Source of the DNA: Pseudomonadota bacterium
GTDB lineage: Bacteria > Desulfobacterota > Desulfovibrionia > Desulfovibrionales > Desulfovibrionaceae
Length of the DNA stretch: 8,450 bases
NCBI GenBank assembly: GCA_023417745.1
Contig: JAEZEM010000231.1
Coordinates: forward strand, 1 to 8,450
Reading direction: 5' to 3'
The stretch's first letter is position 1. Every line of letters begins with the position of its first letter. The notes below the pieces were generated by a model. The model saw nothing but the letters and a program-made list of their open reading frames with translations, searched no databases and was not told the origin of the DNA. Of the stretch, positions 1 through 6,330 are shown in pieces. The position numbers and the translations under genes are program-made.

Positions 1-1
1 G

Positions 2-1915
2 GAGTCGCCTCTGTCGCCAGCCCCGGCCGCCGCGCCCGAGGCGGCCGCCTCGGCGTCGCCGCCGGCCGACGGCCCGGACGCCGCGTCCCAGGAGCAATTG
101 CCCGCCGTCCTGGAGACCGCTCTCTACCGCCTGCCCAAGGGCGATCCGTCCGGCCCGATGCTGGCCGTGCTGACCCTGGTTTCCGCCCCGGGCTGGCATG
201 CCTACGCCGTGGGACCGGCCGAGTCCGGGCAATCGGCCCGGGCCGCCCTGGCCGCCGGGGGCGCTCCGGCGGCGGCGCTGTTCCCGCCCGGCGCGCCCAC
301 GCCCGATCCCTTGGAGCCGGACAAGACCGTGTTGGTCTACCAGGGCCGCACCCCGATTTTCGTGCCCCTTTCGGCCGAGGCGGCGGCCGCGCCGTTGCTG
401 GCCGGCGAGGTGCGGGTCTTTTCCTGCTCGGACACGAGCTGTTGGCCATCGGCCTTGTCCGTGTCCCTGCCCCTGGCCGGCCTGGACCCGGCCTCCTTGC
501 CGCCGGCCGAGGGCCAGCCCTGGTGGCCGCTCTATCTGGCTTTGCGCAACGCCTCCCTGGCCTCGCCCCTGACCGCCTGCCCGGACCCGGGGCTGACCGC
601 CTCCCTGCATCCGACGCCCCCGGCCGCCCCTGCCGCCCCGGCCCCGGAAACGCCCAAGCTTGCCCCCCGGTCCTTCACCCCGGCCCTGGAGGTCGGCGGA
701 CTGCTCAAGGCGGCCTTGCTGGCCTTTGCCGCCGGCTTTGTGCTCAACTTCATGCCCTGCGTGCTGCCCGTGGTGAGCCTCAAGCTTTCCGGGCTTCTGG
801 CCATCAGCGGCGAGGAGGGCCGTCAGGAACGGCGGCGCATCCTGCGCGAGCACAATTTCTTTTTCGCCCTGGGCATCGTCACCTATTTCCTGTGCCTGAG
901 CCTCATCCTCGGGGCCTTCGGCATGGCCTGGGGCGAGATGTTCCAGTCGCCGGCCCTGGCCATCGTGGCCGCCGTCGTGCTGTTCGCCCTGGCGCTGAGC
1001 CTTTTCGGGGTGTTCCATCTGCCTGTGGTCGATCTCAAGATCACCTCCGGCGGCCGGGGCCACACCCGGCGCGGGGCCTTTTTGACCGGCGCCCTGGCCA
1101 CGCTGCTGGCCACGCCGTGCAGCGGCCCGTTTCTGGGCGGCGTGCTGGCCTGGACCCTGCTCCAGCCCCAGCACGTCATCATGACCGTGTTCACCGCCAT
1201 TGGCCTGGGCATGGCCTCGCCCTACGGCGTGCTGGCCATCTGGCCACGGCTCGTGCGCCTCATGCCGCGCCCCGGAGCCTGGATGCAAAGCCTGGAGCGG
1301 GTCATGGCCTTTTTGCTGGCCGGCACCTGCCTCTATTTCCTGGCGCTTTTGCCGCCCGGGCGCATCCTGCCGACCTTGGGCGCGTTTTGGGCCACGGCCA
1401 TCGGGGCCACGCTGCTTGGCCGGATGCCTCATGCCCAATCCGCCTTTCGCGGCCTGGTCATGGGCGTCGCCGCCCTGGCCGTGACCGGCGGCGGTCTGGC
1501 CTTTGCCCTGACCTACGCCCCCCAGACCGAGGCCGAATGGGTGGCCTACACTCCGGAGAGTTTTGCCGCCCGCCTGGGCCAGGACAATCTCGTGCTGGAC
1601 TTCACCGCCGACTGGTGCCCCACCTGCAAGCTCCTGGAGCGCACCGTCCTCACCCCGCCCCGGGTGGCCCAGTGGGGCAAGCGCCACAAGACCGTCTTCA
1701 TGAAGGTGGATCTCACCCGTCAGACGCCGCCGGCCATGGCCCTGCTGCGGGCGCTGGGCAGCCAGTCCATCCCTGTGGCCGCCTTTTTCCCGGCCGGCGA
1801 CGCCGCCTTTCGCCCCTTGGTTCTTCGCGACCTCTTTACCGCCAGCCAGTTCGAGCAGGCCATGGACGAGGCCTTTGGCCCGCCCCACGCCCTGCCGGCG
1901 GCAAACGGCGAGTAG
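2..1915 (+). CDS. dsbD: DsbD-type thiol:disulfide interchange protein (5' partial)
   Basis: This inner-membrane reductase carries electrons from cytoplasmic thioredoxin to periplasmic disulfides, such as those of isomerases and apocytochromes c. Residues are numbered from the TTG at 98. A periplasmic N-terminal domain has the Cys pair C110/C115 (CSDTSC). A Pro/Ala linker follows (about 165-195). About eight hydrophobic helices then span 203-472, with the two buried cysteines C221 (NFMPCVLPV) and C341 (ATPCSGPFLGG). A C-terminal thioredoxin domain has WCPTC (C507/C510) and a cis-Pro (SIPV, 557-560). All six canonical redox cysteines are present. The frame is open to the left edge through a Pro/Ala-rich stretch, and no signal peptide follows the TTG, so the start is probably upstream. 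The next gene is convergent. The nearby c-type heme proteins are plausible clients. Family assignment is firm; the exact substrate is inferred. Confidence 0.93.
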   Translation, partial: ESPLSPAPAAAPEAAASASPPADGPDAASQEQLPAVLETALYRLPKGDPSGPMLAVLTLVSAPGWHAYAVGPAESGQSARAALAAGGAPAAALFPPGAPTPDPLEPDKTVLVYQGRTPIFVPLSAEAAAAPLLAGEVRVFSCSDTSCWPSALSVSLPLAGLDPASLPPAEGQPWWPLYLALRNASLASPLTACPDPGLTASLHPTPPAAPAAPAPETPKLAPRSFTPALEVGGLLKAALLAFAAGFVLNFMPCVLPVVSLKLSGLLAISGEEGRQERRRILREHNFFFALGIVTYFLCLSLILGAFGMAWGEMFQSPALAIVAAVVLFALALSLFGVFHLPVVDLKITSGGRGHTRRGAFLTGALATLLATPCSGPFLGGVLAWTLLQPQHVIMTVFTAIGLGMASPYGVLAIWPRLVRLMPRPGAWMQSLERVMAFLLAGTCLYFLALLPPGRILPTLGAFWATAIGATLLGRMPHAQSAFRGLVMGVAALAVTGGGLAFALTYAPQTEAEWVAYTPESFAARLGQDNLVLDFTADWCPTCKLLERTVLTPPRVAQWGKRHKTVFMKVDLTRQTPPAMALLRALGSQSIPVAAFFPAGDAAFRPLVLRDLFTASQFEQAMDEAFGPPHALPAANGE

Positions 1916-1921
1916 CGGCGC

Positions 1922-1970
1922 ACGCCAAACCGCCCCGACGGCCGGACACGGCGTCGGGGCGGTTTGGCGT
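1922..1970. terminator. Long GC-rich hairpin between convergent genes, probable bidirectional terminator
   Basis: A perfect 19-bp inverted repeat (1922-1940 with 1952-1970) encloses an 11-nt loop. It starts 7 bases after the dsbD stop and lies about 50 bases beyond the stop of the convergent chemoreceptor gene. Neither side has a clear T-tract, so it is not a textbook intrinsic terminator. It may act as a bidirectional transcript-end or stabilising structure, or work together with Rho. Confidence 0.6.
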
Positions 1971-2021
1971 TGCGGGCCTGGGGGAGAGGGATGTCGTATT
2001 GCCGCGGCGTCCTGGAAAGGA

Positions 2022-3857
2022 TCAGCCGAGGTCGCTGCCCGGGCAGGCCGGCAGGGCCTTGGACGCGGCTGACGTTTCCTCGGCCAGCATGTCGTCGGTC
2101 AGGTGGGTGAGGCGCTCGGCCTGGTCGGACAGACGGCTCACCGCCGCGTCGGCCGTGGTCATGGCCTCGGCCGTCTCCTGGGAGATGGCGCTGATCCCTT
2201 CCAGTGCCCGGCCGATCTCGTCGATGATGCCCGACTGCTCCTGGCAGGACTCGGCAATGACGTTGACCTGGCGCGTGGCGTCGGCGACCAGGCCCACGAT
2301 GCCGGAAAGCGCTTCGCCGGACCGGCCGGCCAGCTCTGAGGCCGCGCCGATGGCGGCCACGGCCTTTTGCACGCTGCCCACATGATCCCTGGCCCCGGCC
2401 TGGATGCCGGTGACGGCCCGCTCCACGTCCTTGGTGGCGGTCATGGTCTTTTCGGCCAGCTTACGCACCTCGTCGGCCACTACCGCGAAACCCCGACCGG
2501 CGTCGCCGGCCCGGGCCGCTTCGATGGCGGCATTGAGCGCCAGCAGATTGGTCTGGTCGGCGATGTCGGAAATCACCGTGATGACCGCGCCGATGCCCTC
2601 GGCCTCCCGCCCCAGGGCCAGGATGTCCCGGCGCAGGGTCTCGGCCAGTTCGCGCAGCCCCTCAATGCAGGCGGAAAGTTCCCGCACGGCCTCGGCCCCA
2701 AGGCCGGCCCGGTCCCGGGCCTGGCCCGAGACGGCGGCGGCCTTGCCGGCCGTGGCCATGGCATCGGCGGCCACGGTCTGCATGACGCCGATGGCGGCGC
2801 AGGTTTCCTGGGCCGCGTCCTTTTGTTGGCGCGCCCCGGAGTCGGCCCGGGCCACGGCCTCGGCCAGGGCCACCGAAGCCTCGCTCAGATGGTCCACCAC
2901 GGCTTCCAGGGTTCGGGCCGCGGCTGTGGAGCCTTCGCGCCGGGCGTTGGCCGCCGCTTCCCGGGCGGCTTCGGCCTCGGCCAGGCAGACCCCGGCCCGG
3001 TCGGCCTGGCAGGCGGCCTCTCGGGTCTTGTCGTCGGCCTCGGCGATCTTGGCCCGCAGGTTGTCCACGAGGTCGCACAGGGATTCGCCAAGGACGGTGA
3101 TCTCGTCGGCGGCGTTTCGGTCGCGGCGACGCTGGTTGCGGGCGGCCACGGCCCGGCAGGCTTCCATGTCGCCGTCGGCGATGTGGCGGCTCACGCCGGC
3201 CAGGAAGGCCAGGCGGTCGATGATGGAGCGCTTCATGAAAAGGAGCAGCCCGGCCACCAGCCCGGCCAGCCCGGCCAGGGACAAAAGCCCTGTGCGCAGC
3301 TGGTTGTCGGCCAGGGCGGCCATGTCCGGGCTGACGTCGGCCACGGTGACCAGCGCCCCAAGGACGGCCCGGGAAGCGCCGTGGCAGTGGCGGCATTCCG
3401 GGGCGTTCTTGACGGCCCGCACCGTGGCGTAGCCGGTGCGGCCGCCGGCCGTTTCCAGGCCGTCGCCGTCGCGGCCCTGCTCCAGGGCCGCCTGGAGCAG
3501 AGCGGCCAGGGCCGGGCCGGGCATGGCTTCGGCCAAGGGGCGGCGCAGGCTGGCGGCGTCGGTGGCGTAGGTGACCTGGCCCCGGAAGTCGGTGAGAGCG
3601 GCAGCCATGCGGGAGCCGCCCGAGGCGATCTTGGCGAATTGGGCGGTGGTGGCGGCATTGTCGCCCACGCGCATGGGTTCGTCGACGATAAGCCGCACCA
3701 GCTCGGCCTCGGCCGCCCCGGCCTGGCGGATGCGGTCAAGAGCCGTCTGGCGCTGCCAGGCGGCGTTGGCCCAGAAAAGGCCGCCCAGGGTCAGGGCGGC
3801 GATGAGGCTGACCAGGGCCAGGGCCTTGACGCGGATGGAGCGGACGGGGCGGCGCAT
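2022..3857 (-). CDS. Methyl-accepting chemotaxis protein with periplasmic c-type heme sensor (DcrA-like)
   Basis: This inner-membrane chemoreceptor of 611 residues signals through CheA/CheW to the flagellar motor. TM1 spans about 10-32. The periplasmic sensor runs about 35-187 and carries one heme c motif, C155-R-H-C158-H159. TM2 spans about 188-208, a HAMP-like region about 209-270, and an Ala/Glu-rich coiled coil follows. The conserved MCP hairpin tip lies at about 428-470 (TNLLALNAAIEAARAGDAGRGF). No NWETF-type CheR-docking tail is present. The arrangement matches the known heme-bearing MCPs, DcrA of Desulfovibrio vulgaris (proposed oxygen/redox sensor) and the Geobacter GSU0582/GSU0935 sensor domains. 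Start: ATG at 3857 with GGAG at 3865-3868, 7 bases upstream. It is the second gene after a tetraheme cytochrome (54-bp gap), so the two are probably co-transcribed. MCP identity is certain; the O2/redox ligand is inferred. Confidence 0.96.
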   Translation of the reverse strand: MRRPVRSIRVKALALVSLIAALTLGGLFWANAAWQRQTALDRIRQAGAAEAELVRLIVDEPMRVGDNAATTAQFAKIASGGSRMAAALTDFRGQVTYATDAASLRRPLAEAMPGPALAALLQAALEQGRDGDGLETAGGRTGYATVRAVKNAPECRHCHGASRAVLGALVTVADVSPDMAALADNQLRTGLLSLAGLAGLVAGLLLFMKRSIIDRLAFLAGVSRHIADGDMEACRAVAARNQRRRDRNAADEITVLGESLCDLVDNLRAKIAEADDKTREAACQADRAGVCLAEAEAAREAAANARREGSTAAARTLEAVVDHLSEASVALAEAVARADSGARQQKDAAQETCAAIGVMQTVAADAMATAGKAAAVSGQARDRAGLGAEAVRELSACIEGLRELAETLRRDILALGREAEGIGAVITVISDIADQTNLLALNAAIEAARAGDAGRGFAVVADEVRKLAEKTMTATKDVERAVTGIQAGARDHVGSVQKAVAAIGAASELAGRSGEALSGIVGLVADATRQVNVIAESCQEQSGIIDEIGRALEGISAISQETAEAMTTADAAVSRLSDQAERLTHLTDDMLAEETSAASKALPACPGSDLG

Positions 3858-3864
3858 GGCGGTT

Positions 3865-3894
3865 CTCCGGCGCGCCGCCGGGATCGGCGCGCCC
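3865..3894 (-). promoter_or_regulatory. Ribosome binding site of the heme MCP abutted by a GC-rich stem
   Basis: The Shine-Dalgarno GGAG (complement of 3865-3868) sits 7 bases before the MCP start. Directly upstream, the octamer GGCGCGCC occurs twice (3869-3876 and 3886-3893). Each copy is itself palindromic, so together they form a stem of 8-9 bp with a short loop. No T-tract follows. The stem ends exactly where the ribosome binding site begins, so it could tune MCP translation or mark an mRNA processing point between the two genes. The structure is seen; the role is inferred. Confidence 0.45.
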
Positions 3895-3911
3895 TTGTAA
3901 AAGTGGCGGCG

Positions 3912-4400
3912 TCAGTGAGCTCCGGCCTGGAGCAGGGGCTTGTAGCCAAAAGAGCGCACCCGGGCATCGTCATGGCAGGGGGCGCAGTCGGCCACGGTCA
4001 GCTTGCCCTTGATGGCGGCCGGGTCGCTCGATGCGGCATGGTCCGCGCCTGGGCCGTGGCAGACCTCGCAGCCGGCGTCGGCCAGCTCCGGGGTGGCGGC
4101 GAAGTCGGTGAAACCGCCGGGCTTGCCGTAGCCGGTGGTGTGGCAGCCGTAGCAGGAGGCCAGTTCCTCGGCTGTGAGGCCCTTGGCCATGAGCTTGATG
4201 CCCCGGGAGGAATGGGCCTTTTTGGAATATTGCCGGTAGCGTTCGTACTGGCCGGGATGGCAGCCGGCGCACACGGCGGAACCGACGTAGCGCGGGGCCT
4301 GGGCCTGGCTCGCTGCCCCGGCCGACGGCCCCCAAACGGCCAGCAGCGCCAGAGCGGCCAGCAGGGCCGGGAGGCGCGAACGCAGCATTGCCCTTCCCAT
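3912..4400 (-). CDS. Exported tetraheme c-type cytochrome (cytochrome c554-like family)
   Basis: This is a small periplasmic electron-transfer protein of 162 residues. A Sec signal peptide (basic MGRAMLRSR, hydrophobic core about 10-24) has a likely cleavage near SAGAA (about residue 30). Four CxxCH heme motifs follow: C44-H48, C83-H87, C111-H115 and C139-H143. H63 (KKAHSS) and H121 (GPGADHA) are good candidates for distal ligands. The phrases YVGSAVCAGCHPGQY and CEVCHGPGADH resemble the cytochrome c554 group of multiheme proteins; membership is a judgement from pattern, and partner and potential are unknown. An ATG at 4598 would be in frame, but the chosen start at 4400 has an excellent ribosome binding site and leads straight into a signal peptide. 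It is the first gene of a unit with the heme-MCP gene 54 bp downstream. Confidence 0.93.
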   Translation of the reverse strand: MGRAMLRSRLPALLAALALLAVWGPSAGAASQAQAPRYVGSAVCAGCHPGQYERYRQYSKKAHSSRGIKLMAKGLTAEELASCYGCHTTGYGKPGGFTDFAATPELADAGCEVCHGPGADHAASSDPAAIKGKLTVADCAPCHDDARVRSFGYKPLLQAGAH

Positions 4401-4406
4401 AGCGGA

Positions 4407-4412
4407 CTCCTT
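4407..4412 (-). promoter_or_regulatory. Ribosome binding site fixing the tetraheme cytochrome start
   Basis: The minus strand reads AAGGAG followed by a 6-base spacer and ATG (4400). It is the strongest Shine-Dalgarno near this gene. With the signal peptide that follows, it favours 4400 over the in-frame ATG at 4598, which would bury the signal peptide 66 residues into the protein. Confidence 0.75.
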
Positions 4413-4586
4413 GCTCGGGCGAGGCCCCGGACTGGGACATTTCGACCCGGGAAACGCCCGAGCCGCGAGCCTGGCGTGGCCTTGCCAGGCGCCGCGCGTT
4501 GCCGGCAAATCGGCTGCCCCGGCCGCTTCGCACCGTCGGCCCAACCGAAATCGGTCACACGCATCGGTAGTGCTTTCGTGATCTAC

Positions 4587-4603
4587 AGCAATTTGCATAC
4601 CGG
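4587..4603 (-). promoter_or_regulatory. Candidate sigma-54 (-24/-12) promoter for the cytochrome-MCP unit
   Basis: On the minus strand the sequence CCGGTATGCAAATTGCT has GG and GC separated by exactly 10 bases, with TTGCT at the -12 element, as in the sigma-54 consensus TGGCACG-N4-TTGCT. The -24 element is imperfect (cGGtAtG). Transcription would start near 4576, giving a leader of about 175 nt before the cytochrome ATG. No convincing sigma-70 pair was seen nearby. One match of this quality can arise by chance. Confidence 0.3.
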
Positions 4604-5355
4604 ATAGATGGAAGGGAGGTCGGTCCAGGGAGACCTGGGACGACCTGGGGAAGCTGTCTCAACTAATCGTTGTTGCTGGAATTTTTAAGCGAGGAAAGAC
4701 TGCGTCCCAAAGGATGGCGACAGGACCCCAGCCGGGGTGGGACAGGATGCGCCACGAGTGGCGCGTTATTACTCACTGTTGTCGATGGGAGGTTAGTGAG
4801 CGGAAAATCTTGAAGCGAAAATGAAGTGATGGAAAGTTAAAATCGGAATATTGAAGTGAATTATAGTCATTTTTTCGCGCAGTGGAGAGGGCACTGGCTT
4901 GAGATCAGAACGCTAGAGCGTTTGTTGGAAGGTTAAGTATAATGTATGAAAACTGTTTATAGATGTGTAAAATATGCAACTGTCGGGTAATTTGTTTGTA
5001 ATTATTGATGTAAGTTAAGTGAACAGCCGCATTTTTTCGAAAAATATATTGTCGGTAAGATTGTTGCGATGCGTGCCTTCCCGGCGCGATTGATTGTCAG
5101 CTGGAGAATGGAAGTCGTTGAGAGAATATTTGCGAAAAATAGGAAGGTGATGTCACGACATTTGATCTCATGAGAGTGTTCTAGAAGATGTTTGTTGCAG
5201 TGCTCGTCTTTTTGAGGTGAAAGTTGTCAAATTTGGTAGAGACTAACTTGCTTCTTGCAGCGTTGGGCCGACAACTACAAAATTCGTCCTCAAATAGACC
5301 AAGCAGAAGGTAATAAGAGACCTTGAAATATTTATGATAAATCTTTCGTGTTTGT
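4604..5355. other. AT-rich gene-poor stretch, left part of the islet
   Basis: There is no convincing gene in these roughly 750 bases. The base composition drops sharply here: 16 of 60 bases are G/C in 4921-4980, against 50 of 60 in 2701-2760 of the neighbouring chemoreceptor gene. The first 200 bases (4704-4800) hold several consecutive hairpins. A 14-bp palindromic element lies at 4909-4922, and a 7-bp inverted repeat pairs 5222-5228 with 5270-5276. The longest small frame I checked (5069-5173, 34 codons) has no good ribosome binding site. No tRNA gene or terminal repeat was recognised that would define an insertion edge. Confidence 0.6.
4704..4800. repeat. Run of consecutive short hairpins, possible structured RNA
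   Basis: Four nested or tandem stems are visible. GTCCCA (4704-4709) pairs with TGGGAC (4738-4743). CCCC (4726-4729) pairs with GGGG (4734-4737) inside it. GCGCCAC (4749-4755) pairs with GTGGCGC (4758-4764). CTCACT (4772-4777) pairs with AGTGAG (4795-4800). The cluster lies at the GC-to-AT transition, outside any gene. It could be part of a small RNA, a leader or a transcript end; no known RNA family was recognised, and strand cannot be decided. Confidence 0.35.
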
Positions 5356-6252
5356 CTATCCGAATTTTTTCCTTTTCCAGATAGCGTATGCTCTCCATTG
5401 TTGTGACTCTTTTAAGCGTTCAATTTGATCCTGTACCTCGTCAAAAATCATTAATTGAAGATGTGTTTTAGCTTTTTTGTAATCTTCAAGGCTGTATGTA
5501 TAGTTTTGCCTTCTTCCTAAACATACATAAAATTCACATCCGTCGCTTATAATGTCTCCGTGCACCATTAAATTTGTCAGTCCGAGGTAATTAAGCTCTA
5601 CCAATAGTAATTGAAAAGAGGCAGGTGTCACGAAGTTCGAGTGCACATCAATGTATTCTTGGCTTTTTGATGCCTCAAGTGCGATGTTCAAGGCCTTCAA
5701 GGCGTCGCCTGCAAATTGGATGTTGTTGATTGGCAACACTCCCCAGTCGCACCTGTCATTGCAGATTACATGCTCATTGTGGGCTCGAAAAATAGTTTCA
5801 AAGTCGTGCTTTTGACATTTGTTGTAATATCGCTGTAAGACTCTGGCGACGTCAAGGTGTTGTTTTGTAAAATCAAAGCAGCGCCTTTTGTCTGGTATGA
5901 AAAGATGGACCATTCCTTCCTTGTTCAATAGTTTTGAGCAGCCTTCAAAAAACAAAAGAGGGTTTGGCAGGTGCTCGAACAGATGGGCGGCAACTATGTA
6001 ATCGTAGCGCCCCGCGCTTAGTCCGGGCAAAGTTTCGAGAGGTTCTCCGCTCCAGATGACATCTACCGCTTCTATCAAGGCAGTCCCAGGATTGTCCTTG
6101 AATTTGTCTTTCAAGACATCTTCTGTGGTGTAGTCCACCACAACAACATCAAATCCCTCTCGTTTTGGAACGACAGGTCGAATGCTCGCGCCAATTTCAA
6201 TTCCTTTTTTCGGTGGGCGAAGCATCTCTTTTATGGCTTCTCGTTTCTGCAT
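5356..6252 (-). CDS. Class I SAM-dependent methyltransferase
   Basis: This protein of 298 residues is probably cytoplasmic, with no signal peptide or membrane segment. It has the Rossmann-type SAM fold: motif I GIEIGAS (17-23), an acidic residue ending strand 2 (VVVVDY, D40), a motif IV region YDYIVAAHLFEHLPNP (83-98), and LLNKEGMVHLFIPD (108-121). Further on are HSNFVTPASF (204-213) and EFYVCL (240-245), then a charged helical tail (about 262-298). This resembles methyltransferases often found in surface-polysaccharide or protein-glycosylation loci, but the substrate cannot be read from sequence. Start: ATG at 6252 with two GGAG sites, 4 and 9 bases upstream. Codon use is AT-rich (20 of 60 G/C in 5401-5460), unlike the flanking genes, and it stands alone without glycosyltransferase neighbours, which suggests horizontal acquisition. 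Confidence 0.87.
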   Translation of the reverse strand: MQKREAIKEMLRPPKKGIEIGASIRPVVPKREGFDVVVVDYTTEDVLKDKFKDNPGTALIEAVDVIWSGEPLETLPGLSAGRYDYIVAAHLFEHLPNPLLFFEGCSKLLNKEGMVHLFIPDKRRCFDFTKQHLDVARVLQRYYNKCQKHDFETIFRAHNEHVICNDRCDWGVLPINNIQFAGDALKALNIALEASKSQEYIDVHSNFVTPASFQLLLVELNYLGLTNLMVHGDIISDGCEFYVCLGRRQNYTYSLEDYKKAKTHLQLMIFDEVQDQIERLKESQQWRAYAIWKRKKFG

Positions 6253-6269
6253 GACTCTCCGCTCCCTGC

Positions 6270-6300
6270 TCTGAGCGCTTCATAGCTCGACCGGCTCAGA
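6270..6300 (-). repeat. 7-bp inverted repeat in the methyltransferase leader
   Basis: TCTGAGC (6270-6276) pairs with GCTCAGA (6294-6300) around a 17-base loop, 18 bases before the methyltransferase start and just upstream of its ribosome binding region. It overlaps the start site predicted from the adjacent promoter. It could be an operator or a leader stem. Confidence 0.35.
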
Positions 6301-6301
6301 A

Positions 6302-6330
6302 ATTATTTTCAATTTATCAAGATATCTTAA
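6302..6330 (-). promoter_or_regulatory. Candidate sigma-70 promoter for the methyltransferase gene
   Basis: On the minus strand TTAAGA (complement of 6325-6330, 4 of 6 to the -35 consensus) and AATAAT (complement of 6302-6307, 5 of 6 to the -10 consensus) are separated by the ideal 17 bases. Transcription would begin near 6295, leaving a leader of about 45 nt. A 10-bp palindrome, AAGATATCTT (6319-6328), overlaps the -35 element and could be a regulator site. The region is AT-rich, so chance matches are more likely than elsewhere. Confidence 0.4.

Noticed and set aside
98..100. TTG at 98 as the true start of dsbD
   Set aside because: The frame is open to the window edge, the AGGAG before it is only 3 bases away, and no signal peptide follows, although the N-terminal domain must be exported.
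442..2385. A 647-codon plus-strand frame overlapping dsbD, the intergenic hairpin and the MCP 3' end
   Set aside because: It is out of frame with DsbD, has Pro/Arg/Gly-rich composition and crosses two real genes and a terminator-like hairpin.
4401..4598. N-terminal extension of the cytochrome to the ATG at 4598
   Set aside because: It would place the signal peptide 66 residues inside the protein; the ATG at 4400 has a strong AAGGAG site and a direct signal peptide.
2367..4607. A 746-codon plus-strand open frame antisense to the MCP and cytochrome genes
   Set aside because: It is Gly/Gln/His-rich, low-complexity protein with no domain. It is the usual by-product of strong G/C third-position bias on the opposite strand, where the real genes have clear domains and ribosome binding sites.
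4691..4764. RNase P RNA suggested by the GAGGAAAG motif near 4691
   Set aside because: The following conserved bases do not match, and the next several hundred bases are AT-rich without the expected core.
4909..4922. AACGCT/AGCGTT palindrome followed by TTGTT as an intrinsic terminator
   Set aside because: The stem is only 6 bp with a 2-base centre, and no plus-strand gene lies upstream for it to terminate.
5069..5173. A 34-codon plus-strand frame in the AT-rich stretch
   Set aside because: No suitable ribosome binding site, no recognisable family, and a length expected by chance.
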